Below, piece after piece: positions 8,088 to 20,189 of a DNA stretch of 64,000 nucleotides. This DNA is from Bauldia sp. (lineage in GTDB: Bacteria > Pseudomonadota > Alphaproteobacteria > Rhizobiales > Kaistiaceae), in contig JAHCJY010000005.1 in assembly GCA_026126065.1 (NCBI GenBank), positions 189,058-253,057 on the forward strand, read 5' to 3'. The translations under genes were made by a program, and so were the position numbers. The number at the start of each line of letters is the position of its first letter. Position 1 is the stretch's first letter. The notes beneath the pieces were generated by a model that ran no database searches, was not told where the DNA came from, and worked only from the letters and a program-made list of their open reading frames with translations.

Positions 8088-9143
8088 ATGATGTCACGAT
8101 GGGGTCTTGCCGGGGTACTGATCTCGGCCGCGCTGGTGCTGGCGGCGTGCGGCGACGAGCCCAGCGAGGGTAGTCCGCCCGCTTCCGTCGCTCCGGTTGG
8201 CGAGGCTCCGGCCACCGCGCCACCGACCGCCGCACCCGATCCGGCGCCTCCGGTCACGCCGGTCGCCGAAACGACCCCCGCGATTCCGCCGCCGGACCCC
8301 GCATCCATCGCGGACGCCGCCCCGCCGGTCGTCGAGCCGGCAATGGACCGCACGGCACAGATCGCGCCCGGTGTTGCCGCCCCTGCGGATGATCTTCTCG
8401 CCCGCATCCGGGCGGTCGATCCGGCCACCGGCGAGGCGCTCGCGGTGCAATGCGGCATCTGCCACACATTCGCGGCGGACGGCCCCACGCGGCTGGGTCC
8501 GAACCTTTACGACATCGTGGCAGCGCCTATCGCCCGCGATTCCACCTTTACCTATTCGGCCGCGATGATCGGGCTCGCCGCCACCGGCGGCACGTGGACC
8601 TTCGACTTGCTGGACGCCTTCCTTGCCAATCCCGCGGCGGCGGTGCCGGGCACGCGGATGGGCTTCGGCGGCATCGAGGATGCCGCGGAGCGCGTTGCCA
8701 TCCTGGCCTATCTGCGGTCCCTGTCGGAGGATCCCGAGCCACTCGGCGGGCCGCGCGAGGAAGGACGGACCGCCGCGATCGCGGCGGGCCTCGCGCCGAT
8801 CGTCTTCACCGAGGAACAGGTCGCCGCCGGCCGGGACTTCTCGACCCGCTTCTGCGCCCGCTGCCACGGCACGAACTACCGGGGCACCACCGACATGCGC
8901 GAATACGGTGAGGCGCCGGGGATCGTCGGTCCGCTGTTCGAGGCGCGCTGGTTCGGGCGGCCCGTCGGGGATCTCTTGACGCTCCTCGCGACCGACACGC
9001 GGGAGGACTATCACGGCGGCCTGACGCCGGAGCGCTACGCCAACGTCATCGCGTACCTGGCGGAACGGAATGGCCTCGTCGCCGGCGACGTGCCGTTGCC
9101 CGTCGACGGGGCTGCTCTGGCCGGCATGGGCTTCTACCAGTAG
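8088..9143 (+). CDS. Diheme c-type cytochrome lipoprotein
   Basis: The 351-residue protein starts with a lipoprotein signal ending in LAAC (Cys21), so it should be anchored to a membrane on the periplasmic side. A Pro/Ala/Glu-rich linker of about 80 residues follows, then two heme-binding domains. The first has CGICH at about residue 122 and a class I cytochrome c2-like C-terminal part (VPGTRMGF, supplying the Met ligand, then AYLRSLS). The second has CARCH at about residue 256 and resembles the cytochrome domain associated with PQQ-type dehydrogenases. At the place where that family usually has the TMP-type Met, however, this protein has TDTREDYHGG. It is probably a periplasmic electron carrier. 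The start is fixed by GGGGAG seven bases before ATGATG. No dehydrogenase or oxidase lies beside it. Confidence 0.85.
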   Translation: MMSRWGLAGVLISAALVLAACGDEPSEGSPPASVAPVGEAPATAPPTAAPDPAPPVTPVAETTPAIPPPDPASIADAAPPVVEPAMDRTAQIAPGVAAPADDLLARIRAVDPATGEALAVQCGICHTFAADGPTRLGPNLYDIVAAPIARDSTFTYSAAMIGLAATGGTWTFDLLDAFLANPAAAVPGTRMGFGGIEDAAERVAILAYLRSLSEDPEPLGGPREEGRTAAIAAGLAPIVFTEEQVAAGRDFSTRFCARCHGTNYRGTTDMREYGEAPGIVGPLFEARWFGRPVGDLLTLLATDTREDYHGGLTPERYANVIAYLAERNGLVAGDVPLPVDGAALAGMGFYQ

Positions 9144-9270
9144 GCCATCGGCGCCGCCGCGGCGGAGTGCTTGTGGGTCCGTCCGGATTTGGTACAGTCG
9201 CCGCAACGAGGAACGGTATGTCGCGCGCCGATGCCCCGGCGTTCCGAGCAGCGCGGCCGAGGTTACCGCA

Positions 9271-10504
9271 TTGGATACGGGCGACGGCCGGCATCATGCC
9301 GGCCCGGCATCGCCCGACACGGACGGCCTGGTCGATGATGTCGCCAGGCTTGCGTCCGGGCTCCCGGAGGCGGGCGGAGCGCCACCCGGAAGCCGGTCGG
9401 GCAGGAAGCGCCGGCGGCGTGGCCGCCGGGGGCATGCAGGCATCACGCCCGCAGACCGCGGTGTTGCGCGTGAGACGCGCGCCGAGCCGGCCGACCAGTT
9501 CTACGCCGCCCTCGACCTCGGCACGAACAACTGCCGGCTGCTCGTCGCCAGCCCGCGCGAGCGCGGCTTCCGCGTGGTCGATTCCTTCTCGCGCATCATC
9601 CGGCTGGGGGAGGGCGTCGGCGCGAGCGGTCGCCTGTCGGAAGCCGCAATGGACCGGGCCATCGTCGCCCTCCGCATCTGCCAGTCGAAGCTCGAGTCCC
9701 GCGAGGTCCGGCGCTCGCGGCTGATTGCGACCGAGGCCTGCCGTCTGGCCGAGAACGGCCAGGTCTTCATCGATCGCGTCCGCGACGAGACCGGCCTGAG
9801 CCTCGAGATCGTGTCGCGCGAGGTCGAGGCCCGCCTCGCCGTGGCCGGCTGTGCCTCGCTGGTCGACCCGACATCGTCGGGGGCGGTCCTGTTCGACATC
9901 GGCGGGGGCTCGAGCGAGCTCGTCTGGCTCGACCTCGAGAACCGGCCCGGCGAGCCGCGTCGCCGTCTCTCGGAGCGGGTCCGGAGCTGGCAATCGCTCC
10001 CGATCGGCGTGGTGACGCTGTCCGAGCGCCATGGCGGCGAGCGAGTCGACCATGGTGTCTTCGAGACGATGGTCGGCGAGGTTTCGGCGCTGCTCTCCTC
10101 CTTCCCGGAGGTCGAGGCGCTCGACCGCCTCGCCGCAGCGGGCCGGATCCACATGCTCGGAACCTCCGGCACCGTGACGACGCTCGCGGGCGTGCACCTT
10201 CGGCTTCCTCGCTATGACCGGCGGCAGATCGACGGCGTGTGGATGACGAGCGACGAGGTCGACGCGACGGTCGAGCAGCTTCGCGCCATGGACTTCGACG
10301 CCCGCGTCGCGCATCCCTGCATCGGACGCGAGCGGGCCGATCTCGTGCTCGCCGGCTGCGCCATCCTCGAGGCGGTGCGGCGGCGATGGCCGGCGAAGAG
10401 GCTTCGCGTGGCCGATCGCGGCCTCAGGGAAGGCATTCTCGTCGAGCTCATGTCGCAGGACGGCGTGTGGCGGAACCGCAACCGGCACGCCGGTGAGGCC
10501 CGAA

Positions 10505-10512
<8 letters not shown>
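9271..10512 (+). CDS. Ppx/GppA-family exopolyphosphatase / pppGpp phosphatase
   Basis: The core is a Ppx/GppA ASKHA-fold phosphatase. The phosphate-1 loop is [17 protein letters not shown], the phosphate-2 loop is [13 protein letters not shown], and [13 protein letters not shown] and [11 protein letters not shown] follow. The catalytic Glu is expected in RLIATEACR. These enzymes hydrolyse polyphosphate and/or pppGpp. The start is uncertain. I took a TTG with GAGG eight bases upstream, which gives a 413-residue product with a basic low-complexity N-terminal extension ([10 protein letters not shown]) before the fold. The gene overlaps the start of rlmE by a few bases, indicating translational coupling. 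This Ppx-RlmE pairing is common in alphaproteobacteria. Confidence 0.88.
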
Positions 10513-14342
<3,830 letters not shown>

Positions 14343-14346
14343 ACGG

Positions 14347-14721
14347 GTGCCGTCTCAGGATCGGGTGATCGCCTTCCTCGCGACCGCGCGGCCCACGGAA
14401 TCGTTGGCCTTCTACCGCGATGTGGTGGGACTTTCCGTGGTCGAGGACCCGCCGTTTGCCCTCGTGTTCCTGTCAGGCGAGACGATGATCCGCATCCAGA
14501 AGGTCGATCACGTCGTGGCGGGCAACGACACGGCGCTCGGATGGGACGTGCCGGATCTCCGCGCGCGGATGGCGGAGTTGCGGCAGCGCGGCGTTGCGTT
14601 CGTGTCCTTCGACGGCTTCCCGCAACGCGACGGCATCTGGCGCGCGGACGACGGCACGGAGGTCGCGTGGTTCCGCGACCCCGACGGCAACCTCCTCTCG
14701 CTGACGCAGTTCGGTTCATGA
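14347..14721 (+). CDS. VOC-family (glyoxalase-like) protein
   Basis: The 124-residue protein is one vicinal-oxygen-chelate domain. The typical phrase AFYRDVVGLSVVEDPPFALVF is followed by a DDGTEVAWFRDPDGNLLSL ending, which includes the C-terminal metal-ligand Glu/Asp region. Such proteins include glyoxalase I, dioxygenases and resistance proteins; nothing here indicates the substrate. It starts at a GTG four bases after the guaB stop and ends in an ATGA overlap with rsmB, so it is co-translated with both. Confidence 0.85.
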   Translation: MPSQDRVIAFLATARPTESLAFYRDVVGLSVVEDPPFALVFLSGETMIRIQKVDHVVAGNDTALGWDVPDLRARMAELRQRGVAFVSFDGFPQRDGIWRADDGTEVAWFRDPDGNLLSLTQFGS

Positions 14722-16010
14722 CGCCCGGAGCACGCCTCGCGGCCGCCATCGAGATCGTCGCCGACATGGATGCCCGCCATCGCCCGGTGGCCGAGGCGCT
14801 CAAGGACTGGGGCATGTCGCACCGCTTCGCCGGTGCGGGCGACCGGGCCGCGATCGGCAACATCGTCTATGACGCGCTCCGCCGCCGCCGCTCGACGGCG
14901 TTCCTGATGGGCTCGGATGCGCCGCGCGCGGTGGTGCTCGGCAGCATCGGCCGCGACCTCGGCGCCGATGCGCTGGCCGTGCAGATCGACGGCGTGCCGC
15001 ATGCGCCGGAGCCGCTGACCGCGGAGGAGGCGGGCCGGCTGCTCGCGCCTGCCGACAACGCCGCCGAGCCGGTGCGCGCCGACGTGCCGGACTGGCTCGC
15101 CCCGTCGCTCCGCCGGGCCTTCGGCGATGACTGGGTCGCCGAGGGCGAGGCGCTCGCCTCGCGTCCGCCGCTCGATATCCGCGTCAACCGCCTCAAGGCC
15201 GAGCGTGCGAAGGTGGCAAAGGAACTCGCCGCCGCCGGCGCCATCGACAGCCCGTTCAGCCCGGACGGCCTCCGCGTGCCGCCGACGTCAGGCAATCGCC
15301 GCCACCCCAACGTCCAGTCCGAGCCGGCCTTCCTCAAGGGGCTGTTCGAGATCCAGGACGAAGGCTCGCAGCTTGCCGCGGCGATGGTCGGCGCCCGGCC
15401 CGGCATGCAGGTGCTCGACCTTTGCGCCGGCGCGGGCGGCAAGACGCTGGCGCTCGCCGCCGCGATGGCGAACAAAGGCCAGCTCTTCGCGACCGACCGC
15501 GACAAGTACCGTCTCGCGCCGATCTTCGAGCGGATCAAGCGGGCCGGGACGCGCAACGTCCAGGTCCGCGCGGCCGGGGCCGACCTGTCGGACCTCAAGG
15601 GCGAGATGGACCGCGTGATGGTCGATGCGCCCTGCACCGGCACGGGCACGTGGCGTCGCCGCCCCGACATCAAATGGCGCCTGACCGAGCATGCGCTGGC
15701 CGACCGGCAGGCCGAGCAGGCCGCGATCCTTCGCGAGGCGGCGGAGTTCGTGAAGCCCGGCGGCAGGCTCGTCTACGTCACCTGCTCGGTGCTGCCCGAG
15801 GAGAACCAGGACCAGGTCGCGTCTTTCCTCTCCGACCGGCCGGACTTCGGCGCTGTTCCGGCGGCGGACGTCATCGCGGGTGCGGGCCTGCCGGCCGAGT
15901 TTGCCGCAAAGCTCGAGGCGGCGGTAATTGCGGTGCCCGGCGGCGTCCAGCTCACGCCGCGCCGCACTGCGACGGACGGCTTCTTCATCGCCGTGCTGCA
16001 GAAGACCTGA
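14718..16010 (+). CDS. rsmB: RsmB/NOP-family RNA (cytosine-5-)-methyltransferase
   Basis: The 430-residue protein has an N-terminal NusB/RsmB-like helical region (about 1-140) and a C-terminal Rossmann methyltransferase. Motif I is VLDLCAGAGGKTLALAAAM, motif IV is DAPCTGTGTWRRRPD (the release Cys) and motif VI is VTCSVLPEENQDQV (the nucleophile Cys). The two cysteines mark m5C RNA methyltransferases. The assignment to 16S C967 modification is by family resemblance; alphaproteobacterial members may have another site. ATG overlaps the stop of the VOC gene (ATGA). Location between guaB and guaA is typical of Rhizobiales. Confidence 0.92.
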   Translation: MTPGARLAAAIEIVADMDARHRPVAEALKDWGMSHRFAGAGDRAAIGNIVYDALRRRRSTAFLMGSDAPRAVVLGSIGRDLGADALAVQIDGVPHAPEPLTAEEAGRLLAPADNAAEPVRADVPDWLAPSLRRAFGDDWVAEGEALASRPPLDIRVNRLKAERAKVAKELAAAGAIDSPFSPDGLRVPPTSGNRRHPNVQSEPAFLKGLFEIQDEGSQLAAAMVGARPGMQVLDLCAGAGGKTLALAAAMANKGQLFATDRDKYRLAPIFERIKRAGTRNVQVRAAGADLSDLKGEMDRVMVDAPCTGTGTWRRRPDIKWRLTEHALADRQAEQAAILREAAEFVKPGGRLVYVTCSVLPEENQDQVASFLSDRPDFGAVPAADVIAGAGLPAEFAAKLEAAVIAVPGGVQLTPRRTATDGFFIAVLQKT

Positions 16011-16093
16011 CGAACGTCCGGCATGCCGAACAAAGGGCAGCCGGGCGTGTTAGCCTGCCGCCGTTGCAGCAAGCGCCACTGAAGGAACACGCG

Positions 16094-17017
16094 ATGGCCT
16101 CCGAACCCCGTCCGCCGCGCCTTGCCGTCCTGATCGACGCGGACAACGCGTCGGCACAGATCGTCGATGGTCTCTTCGAGGAGATCGCGAAAATCGGCGA
16201 GGCGAGCGTCCGCCGCATCTACGGCGACTTCTCGTCGAGCCGCTCGAAAGGCTGGTCCGACCGGCTGGCCCAGCACGCCATCATCCCGCAGCAGCAGTTC
16301 GCCTACGTGACGGGTAAGAACGCGTCGGACATCACGCTCGTCATCGACGCGATGGACCTCCTCCACAGCGGCCGCTTCGACGGCTTCTGCCTCGTCTCCT
16401 CCGACAGCGACTTCACCCGGCTCGCCTCGCGCATCCGCGAGCAGGGGGTGGACGTCTACGGTTTCGGCGAACAGAAGACGCCCGCAAGCTTCCGTCAGGC
16501 CTGCCGCCGTTTCATCTACACCGAGAACCTCCTGCCGACGCCGTCGGGCGGCCATGACGCGGCGTCGCCGGGCCGGGCGCCGCTGGAGCCGCTGGCCAAC
16601 GCTGCGGCGGCGCTGCGCAAGGTCGTTGAGCAAATGGAGAGCGAGGATGGCTGGGTCTCCCTCGGCGCCGTCGGCACCCAGATCTTCAACCTCATCTCGG
16701 ACTTCGACCCGCGGACCTATGGCGCGCGGAAGCTGAGCGACCTCATCCGCAAGACCAACGCCTTCGACATCGACAACCCCGATAGCGGCCGCATGCGCAT
16801 CCGGATCAAGGCGCCGCAGGCCGCATCGGATTCCGTCCGCGGCCCGGTGCGCCAGAAGCCGACGGAGCGTGCTCCCGCCGCAGCCCCGCCGCCCGCCGCG
16901 TCGAAGCCGGCTCAGACCGCGCCCGCCGCGCCGAAGCCGCTGCCGCTGACGCCGTCGGATCTCGCCCGCGCCGTCGGCAGCCGCTCCCGCGCACCGCGCC
17001 CGAAGACGTCCGGCTAG
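16094..17017 (+). CDS. NYN-domain (PIN-like) putative RNase with C-terminal LOTUS/OST-HTH domain
   Basis: The 307-residue protein has an N-terminal NYN domain (about residues 8-145). Conserved acidic positions lie in VLIDADNAS, KNASDITLVIDAMDLLHS and LVSSDSDFTRLASRIREQG, which match the metal-binding site of PIN-like nucleases. A LOTUS/OST-HTH-like module follows (about 165-235: LRKVVEQMESEDGWVSLGAVG ... GARKLSDLIRKT), which in other proteins binds RNA, including G-rich RNA. The last 60 residues are Pro/Ala-rich and disordered. The combination resembles bacterial LabA/MARF1-type proteins. It probably acts on RNA; the target is unknown. Confidence 0.85.
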   Translation: MASEPRPPRLAVLIDADNASAQIVDGLFEEIAKIGEASVRRIYGDFSSSRSKGWSDRLAQHAIIPQQQFAYVTGKNASDITLVIDAMDLLHSGRFDGFCLVSSDSDFTRLASRIREQGVDVYGFGEQKTPASFRQACRRFIYTENLLPTPSGGHDAASPGRAPLEPLANAAAALRKVVEQMESEDGWVSLGAVGTQIFNLISDFDPRTYGARKLSDLIRKTNAFDIDNPDSGRMRIRIKAPQAASDSVRGPVRQKPTERAPAAAPPPAASKPAQTAPAAPKPLPLTPSDLARAVGSRSRAPRPKTSG

Positions 17018-17090
17018 TCGCGCCGGGCCGCTTGCGCCGGGCGCCTTTCCCTCGCATCACAGCCCGGGTGCGGGCAGGGCGGGTCGAAGC

Positions 17091-17747
17091 ATGAGCACGG
17101 AACATCCGGAACGGCATGTCGTCATGTTCGCAGGTCGACGGCTGTTCTTCGCCATGGCGACTGAGCACGAATACGGCCCCCATCTCAGGAACCGGATCAC
17201 GCCGCTGATCACCGGCGTCGGCCCGGTCGAGGCCGCCGTTTCGGTAGCCGCGTCGCTGGCGAAACTCGCCGCCGAGGGCAAGCTGCCGGACGCGGTGGTC
17301 TCGCTTGGCTCGGCCGGTTCGCGCACGCTCGACCACGCGGGCCTCTACCAGATCGGCAGCGTCTCCTACCGGGACATGGACGCGACCGCGCTCGGCTTCG
17401 ACAAGGGGCAGACGCCGTTCCTCGACATCCCCGTCGTGGTGACGGTTCCCGCACGCATTCCCGGCCTCCCGGTGGCCTCGATCGCCACCGGCGCCAGCAT
17501 CGTCTCCGGCGCTGCCTATGATGGCATCGAGGCCGATATGGTCGACATGGAATCCTTCGCGGTTCTCCGGGCGGCCGACCGTTTCGACCTGCCGCTGATC
17601 GGCCTGCGGGGAATCAGCGACGGCAAGGCGGACCTCACCGGCCTCCACGACTGGACCGAGTATCTTCACGTCATCGACGAGAAGCTTGGCGATGCGATCG
17701 ACCGGATCGCCTCCGCCATCGACGAGGGGAGCTACCGGTTCGACTGA
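17091..17747 (+). CDS. 5'-methylthioadenosine/S-adenosylhomocysteine nucleosidase-like protein
   Basis: The 218-residue protein belongs to the nucleoside phosphorylase/nucleosidase superfamily. The features seen are TGVGPVEAA, SLGSAGS, DMESFAVLRAA (purine/ribose-binding Glu) and RGISDGKAD with the catalytic Asp, as in MTA/SAH nucleosidases. The enzyme would cleave methylthioadenosine or SAH to adenine and the thioribose product, recycling by-products of SAM-dependent reactions. It is slightly shorter than E. coli MtnN (about 232) and diverges in the N-terminal loop, so activity on other nucleosides is possible. It is followed by a small secreted protein. Confidence 0.8.
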   Translation: MSTEHPERHVVMFAGRRLFFAMATEHEYGPHLRNRITPLITGVGPVEAAVSVAASLAKLAAEGKLPDAVVSLGSAGSRTLDHAGLYQIGSVSYRDMDATALGFDKGQTPFLDIPVVVTVPARIPGLPVASIATGASIVSGAAYDGIEADMVDMESFAVLRAADRFDLPLIGLRGISDGKADLTGLHDWTEYLHVIDEKLGDAIDRIASAIDEGSYRFD

Positions 17748-17834
17748 AGCCGCTTCCCGTCGCGCGTCAGGCAGGCGATAGTGCCCGAACGGGGAGGCGG
17801 CACCCACCTGCAATGCGGCCGCGGAGGGTTGGCA

Positions 17835-18236
17835 ATGCTGCGTCGCTCCATTCTCGCTTCCGCAGGCTTCCTCGCTGCCTCCGGAATTGCTTCGGCTGCA
17901 ACGCTGGACGGCCGCTGGTCGTACATCGCGGCCGAATGTGCGGCTGAGATCAGCGATGCGATCCTCGTCATCGACACGGTCGCGGGCACGATGCGCTACT
18001 GGGAGTCGGAGTGCACCCTTACGATGCTCCAGCCGTTCGGAACCTTCGAGACCGCGTGGCGGGTCCAGATGGGCTGCACGGGAGAAGGCGAGTTCTGGGA
18101 TCGTGACGCCATCTTCGCCATCGACGTTCCCGCCGATGGCGACGGCACGCCGCGCCTCATCGAGATCGACCTGACGGATGGTTACGTCGTCACCCGCGCC
18201 TGGTGCGGCGAGGCAGCGCCGGCCGGAGCGAAATAG
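17835..18236 (+). CDS. Small secreted protein of unknown function, four cysteines
   Basis: The 133-residue product begins with a clear Sec signal (MLRRSILASAGFLAASGIASA, cleavage after ASA near residue 21). The mature part is beta-rich and acidic (LDGRWSYIAAEC, GTMRYWESEC, AWRVQMGC, VTRAWCGEA) with four Cys residues, enough for two disulfides. The opening LDGRW and its overall plan are reminiscent of small lipocalin-like periplasmic proteins, but I do not recognise the family. GGAGGG six bases before the ATG sets the start. It lies between the nucleosidase and guaA with no obvious functional link. Confidence 0.7.
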   Translation: MLRRSILASAGFLAASGIASAATLDGRWSYIAAECAAEISDAILVIDTVAGTMRYWESECTLTMLQPFGTFETAWRVQMGCTGEGEFWDRDAIFAIDVPADGDGTPRLIEIDLTDGYVVTRAWCGEAAPAGAK

Positions 18237-18310
18237 CGCGGTTCGCTGCGGACGATGTTGTTGTCGGGAGCCCCATGCGCGCCCGACCGCTGGCGCGTCA
18301 CGCCATCGCG

Positions 18311-18339
18311 TTGCGCCGACTCGGCCTTTTGCCTAAATC
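18311..18339 (+). promoter_or_regulatory. Candidate promoter abutting guaA (possibly leaderless)
   Basis: TTGCGC (18311-18316) and TAAATC (18334-18339) are 17 bases apart. The predicted transcription start, six to seven bases after the -10, falls on the guaA ATG at 18346. No Shine-Dalgarno sequence is visible before that ATG. Confidence 0.4.
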
Positions 18340-18345
18340 CCCGCA

Positions 18346-19905
18346 ATGGAAAACAGCGCGCGCGACGATCTCGTCCTCATCGTCGATTTCGGCAGCCAGG
18401 TCACCCAGCTCATCGCCCGCAGGGTCCGTGAGGCCGGCGTCTATTCCGAGATCGTCCCGTTCCAGAGGGCGGAGGAGGCCGTCGCCCGGCTCAAACCGCG
18501 CGCGATCATCCTCTCCGGCGGACCGGCCAGCGTCACCGAACTCGGCACGCCGCGGGCGCCGAAAGGCCTGTTCGAGCTCGGCCTGCCGGTGCTGGGCATC
18601 TGCTACGGCCAGCAGGCGATGGTCGAGGCGCTGGGCGGCGACGTGCAGCCCGGCGACCACCGCGAGTTCGGCCGTGCGTTCCTCGATGTCGAGAAGCCGT
18701 CGCGCCTGTTCGAGGGCGTCTGGGCGCCCGGCGAGAAGCACCAGGTGTGGATGAGCCACGGCGACCGCGTGGAATCGCTCCCGCTTGGCTTCCGCACCAT
18801 CGGCGTCTCCGCCGGCGCACCCTTTGCCGCGATTGCCGACGAGGAGCGCCACTTCTACGGCGTCCAGTTTCACCCCGAGGTCGCGCACACGCCGGATGGT
18901 GCGCGCCTCATCCGGAACTTCGTCCACCATGTTGCCGGCCTTGCCGGTGGCTGGACGATGGCCGCCTTCCGCGAGCGCGCCGTCGCCCGCATCCGCGAGC
19001 AGGTCGGGTCAGGCCGCGTCGTCTGCGGCCTCTCCGGCGGCGTTGATTCCGCGGTTGCGGCCGTCCTTATCCACGAGGCGATCGGCGACCAGCTCACCTG
19101 CGTTCTGGTCGACCACGGCCTGCTGCGGGCAGGGGAGGCGAAGTGGGTCGTCGACCTCTTCCGCGATTCCTACAACATCCCGCTCGTCCACGTGGAGGCA
19201 GCGCCGGAATTCCTCGGCGCGCTTGCCGGCGTCACCGACCCCGAGACCAAGCGCAAGACCATCGGCCGCCTCTTCATCGAGGTGTTCGACCGGGAAGCCG
19301 GCAGGGTCGACGCGGACTTCCTCGCCCAGGGCACGCTCTACCCAGATGTCATCGAAAGCGTCTCCGCGCTTGGCGGCCCGTCGGTGACCATCAAATCGCA
19401 CCACAATGTGGGCGGCCTGCCGGAGCGGATGAAGCTGAAGCTCGTGGAACCGCTGCGCGAACTGTTCAAGGACGAGGTCCGCGAACTCGGCCGCGAACTC
19501 GGCCTACCCGAACGCTTCGTCCGCCGCCATCCGTTCCCCGGTCCGGGCCTCGCGATCCGCTGCCCCGGCGAGATCACTGCGGAGAAGCTCGACATCCTCC
19601 GCAAGGCCGACGCCATCTACCTCGACGAGATCGACCGCGCGGGCCTTGACGACACCATCTGGCAGGCCTTCGCCGTGCTGCTGCCGGTCCGCACCGTCGG
19701 CGTCATGGGCGACGGCCGCACCTATGACCACGTCTGCGCGCTCCGGGCTGTGACCTCGGTCGACGGCATGACCGCCGATTTCTACCACTTCGACATGAAC
19801 TTCCTCGGCCGAGCCGCAACGCGGATCATCAACGAGGTGCGCGGGATCAACCGGGTGGTTTACGACGTGACGTCGAAGCCGCCGGGCACGATCGAGTGGG
19901 AGTAG
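18346..19905 (+). CDS. guaA: GMP synthase (glutamine-hydrolysing)
   Basis: The 519-residue enzyme converts XMP to GMP using glutamine and ATP. The class I glutamine amidotransferase domain has LSGGP, the nucleophile Cys86 in GICYGQQ and the His/Glu pair in [11 protein letters not shown]. The ATP-pyrophosphatase domain has the PP-loop [10 protein letters not shown], and the C-terminal dimerisation domain ends in PPGTIEWE, the standard GuaA terminus. Length is normal. The ATG has no ribosome-binding site, and a promoter-like sequence ends directly before it. The DNA just 3' of guaA drops in GC, consistent with the known use of guaA 3' ends as integration sites. Confidence 0.98.
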   Translation: MENSARDDLVLIVDFGSQVTQLIARRVREAGVYSEIVPFQRAEEAVARLKPRAIILSGGPASVTELGTPRAPKGLFELGLPVLGICYGQQAMVEALGGDVQPGDHREFGRAFLDVEKPSRLFEGVWAPGEKHQVWMSHGDRVESLPLGFRTIGVSAGAPFAAIADEERHFYGVQFHPEVAHTPDGARLIRNFVHHVAGLAGGWTMAAFRERAVARIREQVGSGRVVCGLSGGVDSAVAAVLIHEAIGDQLTCVLVDHGLLRAGEAKWVVDLFRDSYNIPLVHVEAAPEFLGALAGVTDPETKRKTIGRLFIEVFDREAGRVDADFLAQGTLYPDVIESVSALGGPSVTIKSHHNVGGLPERMKLKLVEPLRELFKDEVRELGRELGLPERFVRRHPFPGPGLAIRCPGEITAEKLDILRKADAIYLDEIDRAGLDDTIWQAFAVLLPVRTVGVMGDGRTYDHVCALRAVTSVDGMTADFYHFDMNFLGRAATRIINEVRGINRVVYDVTSKPPGTIEWE

Positions 19906-20189
19906 GGTGGGCCCTCGGCCGAGCACCCGGTCCTGGCTCGCGGCGGCCCAACAGGCGACGAGGTTCCGGACGTCTCGTGCTTGCGGCGCGACTTGTTGTG
20001 CTCCCGCGCATCGCGACAGTGTTCGCCTGGCACGGTTCCTGACCGACGATGCCATGCGCGACGACACATGAATGCTGGCAAGACTCACCGACGATTTCCC
20101 GCTGACGATCCACTAGGAAACTCTGCCACCTGAGCTTCACGGCGCCCGGCATTTCGTAGGGCGACGGGACCAACAGCGGAGGTCATGAC
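19906..20189. other. Intergenic region after guaA, start of a low-GC patch
   Basis: This 284-bp gap has no supported gene. It opens with a GC palindrome (CTCGGCCGAG at about 19914-19923) that may help end guaA transcription, although no T tract follows. GC falls visibly from about 20020 onward. Short minus-strand frames here run into the antisense of guaA and were not accepted. No direct repeat of the guaA 3' end and no integrase were seen. Confidence 0.5.

Noticed and set aside
17018..17050. GC-rich inverted repeat after the NYN gene as an intrinsic terminator
   Set aside because: The stem is only about five pairs with a long loop and only three T residues follow; support is too weak.
19847..20173. 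Minus-strand frame reading through the guaA 3' end
   Set aside because: Its C-terminal half is the antisense of the guaA terminus, a common source of false gene calls, and its N-terminal half has no recognisable content.
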